This document shows positions 1 through 6,529 of a DNA stretch of 64,000 nucleotides, one piece after another. The notes below the pieces were generated by a model. That model was not told the DNA's origin and did not search any database. It worked only from the letters and a program-made list of their open reading frames with translations. Position numbers and translations under genes: made by a program. This stretch comes from Candidatus Rifleibacteriota bacterium (lineage in GTDB: Bacteria > Muiribacteriota > Ozemobacteria > Ozemobacterales > Ozemobacteraceae): NCBI GenBank assembly GCA_015233565.1, contig JADFXM010000016.1, forward strand, positions 1 to 64,000, read 5' to 3'. Within the stretch, counting starts at the first letter, position 1, and the number at the start of each line of letters is the position of its first letter.

Positions 1-152
1 AGATTAGCTTTTTCTGCGCGTTCAACGTAATCTTTCACGGTAGTTTTCGAGATTTTGCAAGCTCTGGCAATTTTTCGAAAGCTTAACTGATTAACCAACT
101 TCAGTCTGAGAATTTCTTTTGCTTTTCTCATAGTTATACCCTTTCCGGCCAT
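1..152 (-). CDS. istA: IS21-family transposase IstA, N-terminal part
   Basis: The minus strand reads MAGKGITMRKAKEILRLK and continues through LSFRKIARACKISKTTVK, a helix-turn-helix typical of the IstA N-terminus that binds the terminal repeats. The integrase catalytic core and the partner ATPase IstB lie beyond the left edge. I start it at the ATG at 152 because AAAGGAGG lies 8 bases upstream; an in-frame ATG at 158 is too close to that ribosome site. Only about 50 codons are visible, so whether the element is intact cannot be judged. Confidence 0.85.
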   Translation of the reverse strand, partial: MAGKGITMRKAKEILRLKLVNQLSFRKIARACKISKTTVKDYVERAEKAN

Positions 153-267
153 TTTCATTTCCTCCTTTGGGAAGGAAAATGATAAATGGTCGAAGCCAAT
201 TTGTCGTTATTCGCTTCTGAAAAGGGTTCCGGCAATCTGACCACCATTTCCGGAAAATTTTAAAAAA

Positions 268-359
268 GTGGTCAGTTTCCACCGGAATAGGTGGTCACTT
301 TCAACCGGAACGGGTGGTCAGTTTGTTCCGGATTCGGCGGTCAGTTTCCGCCGGAAAAC
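268..359. repeat. IS21 multiple terminal repeats, four direct copies of about 23 bp
   Basis: Four head-to-tail copies begin at about 268, 290, 313 and 336, each of the form GGTGGTCAGTTTnnnCCGGAAnn. A further inverted partial copy (CTGACCACC) lies at 238-247. They are expected to be the transposase binding sites at the end of the IS21-type element. Confidence 0.85.
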
Positions 360-360
360 G

Positions 361-666
361 CATATATTAAAAAGAATTCCTCTGTAAGGTTTATTTAACC
401 AAAACACTGTTTAATTTCCTTGAAAATTTTTATGTAAATGAGCAAGTTTCGTGCAAAATTTGCTTAACTTTTCAACAATAGCAAAAATATTTTTTATGGC
501 GGAGAATTAAATTTTACCTTCAAATTTTGGTAGAGTAAATTTTTATTGCCCGAAAAGTGGTTCTGGAAAGAGCGTTTTGAGGGCATGCCCAATTTTTGGC
601 AGTATTTGGCCCAGGAATTGCACTAAGCTTCTTCGCTTTCAAAAATCAAAAATTCAAGGAGTTTTT
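361..666. other. AT-rich intergenic stretch, nothing assigned
   Basis: This lies between the insertion-sequence end and the secreted protein gene starting at 667. It contains poly-A/T runs but no ORF, RNA or convincing hairpin that I can support. The promoter of the downstream gene should lie here but no clear -35/-10 pair stands out. Confidence 0.4.
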
Positions 667-1263
667 ATGAAGTATTGTAAGAAAATATTCTTTTTTGTTG
701 TGGCTTTTGTTTCGGTGTTGACGCTTGGGTTTGCGTCTAATTATCCCTCTGACTATACCTATCAGCGGCTTAATATCGGTGTACAAGGACCGGTACTTCT
801 TGGAATCGTAGGTAGTGGAATAATGGGCCCGGATTTTGTTATTGGATACAAAAAATCCGGAATGCTTGGGCAAGCCGACAAAGTCAATGTTTTCATTCGC
901 TTTACGGCAAAAAACGGTGCAACTTTCGATTGCAGACAAGTTCTTACCAAAGAGTGGAATGGAACCGGCTTCCTTAGTAAAAATCTTTCTTATTGGGACC
1001 TTGACAAAGAACTTTACGACTTTGCCCAGAAAAACGCGTATATCTCCCAGGTCGAACTGGCTTTCAGCGCCGGCGACAACTGGGATTCCCAAAACGGGAA
1101 AAATTATATTTTCACTATGCAGTCGCTCTACTATCAGGAAGAAGATGGAGAATATGGTACTCCTCGACCCGCTTATCCAGTTTATCATTTTCAGGAAAAG
1201 AATTCCCCAAGTAACGTTGTGGCGTTAAGCATTTGGAATTTCATAGTTGGTTTGATGAAATAA
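667..1263 (+). CDS. Secreted protein of unknown function (198 aa)
   Basis: The protein opens with a clear Sec signal peptide (MKYCKKIFFFVVAFVSVLTL) ending near GFAS, followed by a mature domain of about 170 residues that I do not recognise. The start at 667 is chosen because AAGGAG lies 8-9 bases upstream and the signal peptide begins exactly there; the reading frame stays open up to 577 without any plausible start context. The mature part is rich in aromatic and Gly residues and looks like a beta-rich domain. A strong bidirectional hairpin terminator follows directly, shared with the convergent gene. No functional assignment is possible from sequence alone. Confidence 0.75.
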   Translation: MKYCKKIFFFVVAFVSVLTLGFASNYPSDYTYQRLNIGVQGPVLLGIVGSGIMGPDFVIGYKKSGMLGQADKVNVFIRFTAKNGATFDCRQVLTKEWNGTGFLSKNLSYWDLDKELYDFAQKNAYISQVELAFSAGDNWDSQNGKNYIFTMQSLYYQEEDGEYGTPRPAYPVYHFQEKNSPSNVVALSIWNFIVGLMK

Positions 1264-1277
1264 AAAGAAGCAAAAAA

Positions 1278-1322
1278 AGCAACGCTGGGCCACGATTTCG
1301 AGGCCCAGCGTTGCTGTTTTTT
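1278..1322. terminator. Bidirectional intrinsic terminator between convergent genes
   Basis: A perfect 14-bp stem (AGCAACGCTGGGCC at 1278-1291 with its complement at 1302-1315) encloses a 10-base loop. A T-run follows on the plus side and an A-run precedes it at 1272-1278, so it can work in both directions. It sits between the convergent genes ending at 1263 and 1334. Confidence 0.93.
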
Positions 1323-1333
1323 GCTTTGTATCT

Positions 1334-1678
1334 CTACGAGACTGTCGAAAAATCCCCTAAAATTCGCTTTTTTGTGTACCTATCCATTTTTTTGCTCCGC
1401 TTTCTCGCATCAACAGCACCATTTCCTCCGAAAACGAGCCGATTGTATTGGTCTTGGTTAAGAGCCACGAGCTTCCCATCTACATACCTGACGTTATAGG
1501 TGACGGGTTGGTTGCCCTGTGTGACAGTAACCCATTGCCCGGGTGTGACTTGAAGAGTCTGCCCACCGATATCGATCTTGACAGATTCGGGAGGGTTTGC
1601 CTTCAATGGGATTTCTGCAAAGAAGCTAAATATCAGGATAACACACAGAAGTTTGCTCAATGCCCGTAGATTTTTCAT
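1334..1678 (-). CDS. Small secreted protein of unknown function (114 aa)
   Basis: The protein begins MKNLRALSKLLCVILIFSFF, a standard signal peptide, followed by a small polar domain with a beta-like stretch (VKIDIGGQTLQVTPGQWVTV) and a basic tail. I place the start at 1678 because GGAGG lies 11 bases upstream and the signal peptide starts there. The frame stays open to 1846, and an alternative ATG at 1804 would add an odd second hydrophobic segment. The family is not recognised. It converges on the gene at 667 and shares its terminator. Confidence 0.6.
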   Translation of the reverse strand: MKNLRALSKLLCVILIFSFFAEIPLKANPPESVKIDIGGQTLQVTPGQWVTVTQGNQPVTYNVRYVDGKLVALNQDQYNRLVFGGNGAVDARKRSKKMDRYTKKRILGDFSTVS

Positions 1679-2332
1679 GCTAATAACAACCTCCATAATT
1701 TGGGGACGTCCGGTGCTTTGCTTAAAAGGTCGAAATTTACTCCTCAATGCCGTGAAAAAATTCAGCAAACCATAGCAAAAACAACGAATCCCAAATTTTT
1801 TCATAATGTATTTTCTTCCTCTTTTACAATTGATGACCTGAGTCATCTATCACGACTTTTTTTCATTGAAAAAGCTGATTTAGCTTCAGATTTAACAACT
1901 GTAAATTTATTATAACGAAAAAAAAGAGCCTATTGTTGGTTTTTATTTCATTCTTAAGAAAATTCCTCCAAAAAAAATGCTGAAAGAATTTTTTTAGGTT
2001 TTTTTTTGCAGATTTGCCGAAAGCCCACAATCAATTCGAACCCTAAAGTTTAACAATGTTACGTACAAATACCTAAGATGCAACTTTTCAAATTTCAAAA
2101 CCCGCATTAAATCAAACTCAATTTTTTTCAATCTGGCATTTCTTAGCAACGATGCGTACCATTGAAGATTAATAGTGAGTATTTATCATTTTAATGGAGA
2201 TAATGCGGGATGTCCCCTTTGCGCGATTGCTGCTAATTATAATTACTAGCCTTTAATAAAACGATCATTCTACCAAACGTGCTACTTTGGTGCGATTTGA
2301 TAGAACAAAAACCTGACAAAAGGAGAATGTGT
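1679..2332. other. Intergenic region of about 650 bp, nothing assigned
   Basis: AT-rich sequence between two divergently oriented small genes. Short ORFs here have no ribosome sites or recognisable products. It should hold the promoters of the genes starting at 1678 and 2333, but I cannot point to clear elements. Confidence 0.35.
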
Positions 2333-2599
2333 ATGAAGCTCAATTCCGTACTGAACCTGGGTATTTTGGTGATTTTCCTTGCCGGGTCTCTGTTTGCGGC
2401 CGGCTGTGATAACAATTCTGCACCGAAATCGAACTCAGGGCCTGCGGAAAAAGTTGGGGCTGCGTTGGATAAAGCAGTTCAAAAAACCGGAAATGCTGCA
2501 AACAAGGCCACAGAAAAGGCTGGGGAAGTCCTTGAGAAAGTTGGAGCTGCTGTGGAAAAGACCGGTGCTAATATGCAGACCCCCCCTGCGAAGCCCTGA
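2333..2599 (+). CDS. Small putative lipoprotein with an amphipathic Ala/Lys/Glu helix (88 aa)
   Basis: After a hydrophobic N-terminus (MKLNSVLNLGILVIFLAGSL) comes FAAGC, a plausible though imperfect lipobox, so the mature protein probably starts at a lipid-modified Cys. The rest alternates Ala, Gly, Lys and Glu in an 11-residue-like periodicity (EKVGAALDKAVQKTGNAANK), predicting a long amphipathic helix like small stress or entericidin-like lipoproteins. The start at 2333 has AAAGGAGA 7 bases upstream; the ORF extends upstream to 2279 but that part lacks signal-peptide character. No specific function can be assigned. Confidence 0.7.
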   Translation: MKLNSVLNLGILVIFLAGSLFAAGCDNNSAPKSNSGPAEKVGAALDKAVQKTGNAANKATEKAGEVLEKVGAAVEKTGANMQTPPAKP

Positions 2600-3100
2600 C
2601 GAATTGTCGATGGGGGTTACGGATAATGAGGAAACTGTTTGAATAGCGGACAATCAGATGGTCTTCGTGATCCTCATCGCTGCGGCTGATGCTCCGAGAT
2701 TTAACCAAAGTCAAATTGAGGAGAAAAATACTTAGGCCCAAGGAGTTCGGGAGTATTTAATGAAGTTGGAAGTTTCTCTTTTTCTTATGTAAGATAAATT
2801 CTAAAAGAAAGAACTCGCCTCAATGGATTTATGCAAACGAAATAGGGTAAAATTCAGGTCTTGGTTTAATTCACTTTTCCTGATATTATGGAAAGTCCGG
2901 TTTATAGTTTTTCTTTCAAGCGCCAGCACCAAAGAGTGAATTAATATTGACATTGGTAATTAACCATACATTTCAAAAAAAAATCGCGAAAAATTATTTT
3001 TTCCAAATTTTCTGCACTTGCGTTGGGGCAGGTTAATAAGTCAAGTCTTTTTACTCTTTTTGGCTGTCAAACGTATGGAAGCTTGACAATAAAGGTTTGC
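2600..3100. other. Intergenic region of about 500 bp
   Basis: No supported gene. A 30-base stretch around 2936-2965 (AATATTGACATTGG and flanks) recurs in similar form near 24312-24337, so it may be a small dispersed repeat. The promoter of the YihY-family gene presumably lies near the right side. Confidence 0.35.
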
Positions 3101-4048
3101 ATGAATTTTTTGTGGCAGCGAATAAAATATCTTGCAGCCCTTGGATGGGGCACATGGAACCGCTTTTCTGAAGTTAAAGGCTCGGAAGCTGCGGCGGCTA
3201 TTGCGTATTATGCTTTGTTTTCCTTGATTCCCCTGTTGGTCCTGGTTATTGTTCCTTCCTCAACGTTATTGGGGAGACCGGAAATTTATGCCAAGATCAT
3301 GAGCTACACCCGAGAATTTTTGCCCACCTCTGAGTATGTCATTCAAGCAACTATGGACAAACTGGTGCTGATAAAGGGGGACTCCTTCTGGACCTTGGGT
3401 GGGCTTTTTGGATTCGGAGCTCTTCTTTGGTCGGCCACCGGCGTTTTTGCCGGACTTGCTCAAAACATCAACCAGGCCTGGTATCAGGCTAGCCCTCGAA
3501 CTTTCCTTATTGAGCGGGCCATTGCCGTTATGATGATAGCTTTTCTTACAGTCTTGTTAGGTGTAACTATCATTTTGACGACTGTCTTGCAATTTTATCT
3601 TGGATGGTTGTCCAAGCAGCAAAATCCCCATATTCTAATGCCTTTTGAACAGAAGTCCACCGCTCTTTTGCTGGTGCTCATTCCGCTTCTTTTCACCTTC
3701 ACTTTTTTTTTTCTGATGTACCGATTCATCCCCAACACCCAGGTTTACTGGCGGGAAGCGGCTTGGGGAGCGTTATTTTCTACGGTTTTCGGAGAATTCA
3801 CAAAAACAGCCTTCGTTCTCTGGTATTTTTTTCTCGGAGCAGAAGGGTTGCAGAATGTGTATGGAGGGATGAGCGCTGTGGTTGGATTCATGTTCTGGAT
3901 GTATCTCTCCAGCATGATTATTCTGCTGGGTGCCAATCTTAGTGCCACTCTTGCCTTTACTAACCGCCCTCCAGAAACCCTAATGCAAGAGCAAAAGGCT
4001 GCTCAGGGACCAATCAATATTTTTGTACCGATCGAAAAAAAGAAATAA
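3101..4048 (+). CDS. YihY/UPF0761 family inner-membrane protein
   Basis: A membrane protein of 315 residues with about six predicted transmembrane segments and family features: KGSEAAAAIAYYALFSLIPL near the N-terminus, a GLFGFGALLWSATGVFAGL segment and a terminal GGMSAVVGFMFWMYLSSMI segment. These match the YihY/BrkB family, once wrongly annotated as RNase BN. Its biochemical role is unsettled. The start at 3101 has AAAGG just upstream and gives the usual N-terminus; the frame is open back to 3023. The stop codon directly abuts a family 1 repeat element at 4048. Confidence 0.85.
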   Translation: MNFLWQRIKYLAALGWGTWNRFSEVKGSEAAAAIAYYALFSLIPLLVLVIVPSSTLLGRPEIYAKIMSYTREFLPTSEYVIQATMDKLVLIKGDSFWTLGGLFGFGALLWSATGVFAGLAQNINQAWYQASPRTFLIERAIAVMMIAFLTVLLGVTIILTTVLQFYLGWLSKQQNPHILMPFEQKSTALLLVLIPLLFTFTFFFLMYRFIPNTQVYWREAAWGALFSTVFGEFTKTAFVLWYFFLGAEGLQNVYGGMSAVVGFMFWMYLSSMIILLGANLSATLAFTNRPPETLMQEQKAAQGPINIFVPIEKKK

Positions 4049-4262
4049 TACCAATTTCAATAGTTCGTTCATCCAACCTCCTTCGTGCTTCAGGTCTGCG
4101 TAAATTGGAGTTGGGTATGACAGAAATGAATGCTTCAACCATCCAGTAATGGCTCCATATTTCATGAAAATTCTGTGTTTTCTTGGAAAATATACCGATC
4201 CAACCTCATTTTGATAAAATCAATGTTCTTGAGGCGATGCACATATTTTTTGGGATTGGTAT
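4048..4262 (-). repeat. Family 1 short dispersed element, copy a (215 bp)
   Basis: Ends are ATACCAATTTCAATAG and TTTTTTGGGATTGGTAT, a near-inverted pair. Read on the minus strand it aligns along its length with the copy at 22024-22240, sharing ACTGGATGGTTGAA.CATTC, the ATTTACGCAGA.CTGAAGC block and ATGAACGAACTA. It has no coding potential and starts at the stop codon of the YihY-family gene. Confidence 0.85.
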
Positions 4263-4263
4263 A

Positions 4264-4468
4264 ATACCATTCATAATTAGTTCGTGGGTTTCAATCTTCT
4301 TGGCTGTTGAAGAAATTTTCCGACAACGTTGGGAGCCAAAGGCGATGAAGCAACCTTATTCGAAAAAAATTGAATATTCAGAAAAACGTTCAACGCTTTC
4401 CAATTATTTTATGGAAAATCTTTTTTTGGAGGATTTAAGCATACCTACGGATTAATAATAATTGGTAT
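4264..4468 (+). repeat. Family 1 element, copy b (205 bp), abutting copy a
   Basis: Ends are ATACCATTCATAATTAG and AATAATAATTGGTAT. It is nearly identical (roughly 95% by eye) to the element at 37989-38194 in inverted orientation, 33 kb away. It lies one base from copy a, so the two form a tandem pair. A 90-codon ORF through both copies is a by-product of the repeats. Confidence 0.9.
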
Positions 4469-4508
4469 AAGTAGTATCAACCAGAGAAATCTGTAGATAT
4501 AAGCCCCC

Positions 4509-4537
4509 TTCAGGAAAATTTTACCTGAATTTTTTTA
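4509..4537 (+). terminator. Possible intrinsic terminator downstream of the repeat pair
   Basis: A 6-bp stem TTCAGG/CCTGAA with a 9-base loop is followed by eight T residues on the plus strand. It could end transcription from the YihY-family gene through the repeats. The short stem keeps confidence moderate. Confidence 0.45.
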
Positions 4538-4564
4538 TCCCCCACTTTTCGGTCATTTTCGAGT

Positions 4565-6136
4565 TTAGGGTTTACTAACTTTCGAAGCTCGAGGTACTTG
4601 CGGAGCGGTAGCAGGTTGCGGAGCAGAAACAGGTTGAGAAGCTGGAATCGCTTGCGACGGGGTAACAGGTGGTGGAGCAGGAACAGGTTGAGAAGCTGCA
4701 AGAGGTTGTGGAGCATGGGGCACCTGCGGAGCTTGGACAGAGTGCTGAAATTGAGATGGTTGCAGGGGTTGAATTGGTTGGGTGATTGGAATAGGTTGTT
4801 GAGCCGGGGTAGTTTGTGGTGGGGGAACAGGTTTCGAAGGGCGGTCAGGCTGCGTAATTTGAACAGGTTCGTGAGTTGGAACAGGCGTAGGAGCTGGGGG
4901 CGGCTGCGAAGATCGATCAAGTTGCGTAATTTGAACAGGTTCGTGAGTTGGAACAGGCGTAGGAGCTGGGGGCGGTTGCAAAGGGCGATCAGGTTGCGGA
5001 ATTTGAACAGGTTCCGGCGTCGGAACAGGCGTAGGAGCTGAGGGAGGTTGAAAAGGGCGATCAGGTTGTGGGACTTGAATAGGTTCGGGGATCGGAACAG
5101 GCGTAGGAGCTGAGGGAGGTTGCAAAGGTTGATCAGGTTGGGGAATTTGAACAGGTTCCGGTGTCGAAATAGACATTGGAACTGAAGTGCGCGGCTGAAG
5201 CGAAGCTGGAACTGGCCGCGAAACCGGAACAGGCTCCTGAGAGTGACCAGCTTTAGGGGCGGGAGTTAGCTGTTCAGGTGGAGTTGACGGTGGAGCCTGG
5301 ACAGGCTGCGGAACTTGGTCCAGTCGCGAAGTGGGAACAGATTGTTGGGTTTGAAGCGGTTGCAGAGGGGGAACAGGTTTTGAAGCTGGAACACTGTCCG
5401 GAGGCGAATCCGGTTTGAGAGAAGCGTTGAGGTGAAATCTGCCAATTGGGTGGCGCTTCCCTCTTCTGGTACTTTGTGAAGCGGGAACAGATTGTTGGGT
5501 TTGAAGCGGTTGCAGAGGGGGAACAGGTTTTGAAGCTGGAACACTGCCCGAAGGTGAATTTGGCTTGAGAGAAGCGGTCCGATGAAATCTGCCACCTTGG
5601 GGGCGTTTTCTTCTTCTGGTACTTTGTGAAGCCGGGTCCGGGTTTTTCTTCTCCTCTTTTACTGGGGGAGGTACTTCCACGATGATTTGTTTTGAGTTGC
5701 TTTCGAAGGAAGAAAAATCACATCGACTAAAGATGAATTTGAATTCCAGTCTGTTATTGTTTTCTTCGAGATATCCACTGCAAATTGAGTGGAGCTGTTT
5801 GTAAAAGTCACCGATCAAATCAGGGCCATTACGGTAACTAGTGGCTATCTTTTCGAAAGCATCATTCCTATCTGCTTCGATCTCTTGCTTTTCCAGCTTC
5901 TTTTTAATGCAATCAGCCAAATTTTCCCCGGGTAACACCTCTTTGAGTTGCGGGTGTTTATGGCATAGATATTCTGTAGACGCTTGGGCCAACCTCTTGA
6001 ACAGCCCGGGGAAAAACTTTTTCAGATCTATTTTACTGGTGATTTCACCGTTTTTAAATTTCGCTTCATCCATGAAATCCAATAATCGGAAAAAGGCCTT
6101 GATGACAACATCAATTTCCTGTCTCATTTCTTCCAT
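4565..6136 (-). CDS. Pro/Gln-rich repeat protein with a short globular N-terminal domain (523 aa)
   Basis: Residues 1 to about 150 look globular and mostly helical, with no signal peptide, and are not recognised. From about 155 onward the protein is Pro/Gln/Val/Ser-rich and repetitive. A 50-residue unit (with SQSTRR and PASKPVPPLQPLQTQQSV) occurs twice, then a 24-residue unit (EPVQIPQPDRPLQPPPAPTP) occurs almost five times, and the tail is built from short PxP pieces. The tail should be disordered or polyproline-helical, suiting a spacer or interaction role. Start 6136 has GAGGAAA 5 bases upstream. The long frames on the opposite strand are products of this composition. Confidence 0.75.
   Translation of the reverse strand: MEEMRQEIDVVIKAFFRLLDFMDEAKFKNGEITSKIDLKKFFPGLFKRLAQASTEYLCHKHPQLKEVLPGENLADCIKKKLEKQEIEADRNDAFEKIATSYRNGPDLIGDFYKQLHSICSGYLEENNNRLEFKFIFSRCDFSSFESNSKQIIVEVPPPVKEEKKNPDPASQSTRRRKRPQGGRFHRTASLKPNSPSGSVPASKPVPPLQPLQTQQSVPASQSTRRGKRHPIGRFHLNASLKPDSPPDSVPASKPVPPLQPLQTQQSVPTSRLDQVPQPVQAPPSTPPEQLTPAPKAGHSQEPVPVSRPVPASLQPRTSVPMSISTPEPVQIPQPDQPLQPPSAPTPVPIPEPIQVPQPDRPFQPPSAPTPVPTPEPVQIPQPDRPLQPPPAPTPVPTHEPVQITQLDRSSQPPPAPTPVPTHEPVQITQPDRPSKPVPPPQTTPAQQPIPITQPIQPLQPSQFQHSVQAPQVPHAPQPLAASQPVPAPPPVTPSQAIPASQPVSAPQPATAPQVPRASKVSKP
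4829..5167. repeat. 72-bp in-frame tandem repeat inside the Pro-rich gene, about 4.7 units
   Basis: Successive units encode variants of EPVQIPQPDRPLQPPPAPTP plus four residues. The first three units differ at a few codons, and the last two share THEPVQIT, suggesting a recent duplication. Unit length is a multiple of three, so copy-number change would keep the frame. Confidence 0.85.
5331..5630. repeat. 150-bp tandem duplication inside the Pro-rich gene
   Basis: The segments 5331-5480 and 5481-5630 are homologous, in frame, and encode two 50-residue copies containing GRFHxxASLKP and SVPASKPVPPLQPLQTQQSV. The stretch GGGAACAGATTGTTGGGTTT recurs at exactly 150-bp offset. Confidence 0.85.
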
Positions 6137-6529
6137 GTAATTTCCTCTTTTCCCAAAGTCTTGCTCAACGAAAAAATCATTTCTTAACCCTTGGAGGGCC
6201 CAAAGTTGTCAGTTCGATAAAAAAGGGGTGAATTCCAGAAATTGGTGCACTGCCACTCTTCGGGCGTTTTCAGCTGGTTTCCAAGCAGCAAAAGCTTCAC
6301 AACTCATTATTACCAACAAGAATGACAATGAGTAATCCCATGTTACACCTATGAAAATGGTGATTACTGACTATTCTTGTACTGGCTGATTTTCAGCAAA
6401 TTCAATTTGCAGAGCTTATTGCAATATTGTGTAAAATTTGCAGATTGGACGAAGAGAAATTCAGATTTTATGATTATTGTGATATTTTTCGCAAATCTGA
6501 ATTTGCTAATTTTGCAAGAACCTCAGCAG
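6137..6529. other. Intergenic region of about 390 bp with one inverted repeat
   Basis: Contains no supported gene. It separates two minus-strand genes and should carry the promoter of the Pro-rich gene. The only structure I see is the inverted repeat at 6457-6504, embedded in sequence unusually rich in AAATTTGC-like words. Confidence 0.4.
6457..6504. repeat. 12-bp perfect inverted repeat downstream of the barrel protein gene
   Basis: AAATTCAGATTT at 6457-6468 and AAATCTGAATTT at 6493-6504 form a perfect inverted pair separated by 24 bases. No T-run follows on the minus strand, so it is not a standard terminator for the gene ending at 6530. Confidence 0.6.

Larger units (their letters stand above)
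1..360 (-). mobile_element. IS21-family insertion sequence, istA-side end, cut by the window edge
   Basis: The first 152 bases encode the N-terminus of an IS21-type transposase reading out of the window, and the 200 bases upstream carry several copies of a 22-24 bp motif of the form GGTGGTCAGTTT...CCGGAA. Multiple terminal repeats of this kind are a hallmark of the IS21 family. The outer boundary is placed after the last repeat, near 359; a target duplication cannot be judged because the other end is outside the window. Confidence 0.85.

Noticed and set aside
268..359. Short regular repeats at the left edge resembling a small repeat array
   Set aside because: They are IS21-type terminal repeats next to an istA start, with no spacers.
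646..1188. A 180-codon minus-strand ORF over the secreted protein gene
   Set aside because: The plus-strand gene has a signal peptide, a ribosome site and a terminator; the minus frame has none.
4183..4455. A 90-codon plus-strand ORF
   Set aside because: It runs through two abutting family 1 repeat elements; the inverted copy at 37989-38194 does not keep it as a gene, and no ribosome site is present.
4598..5041. Plus-strand ORF rich in Arg/Asn/Trp opposite the Pro-rich gene
   Set aside because: It mirrors the tandem coding repeats on the other strand and has no gene-like start.
4829..5167. Regular repeats that could look like a CRISPR array
   Set aside because: Units are head-to-tail 72-bp coding repeats without unique spacers.
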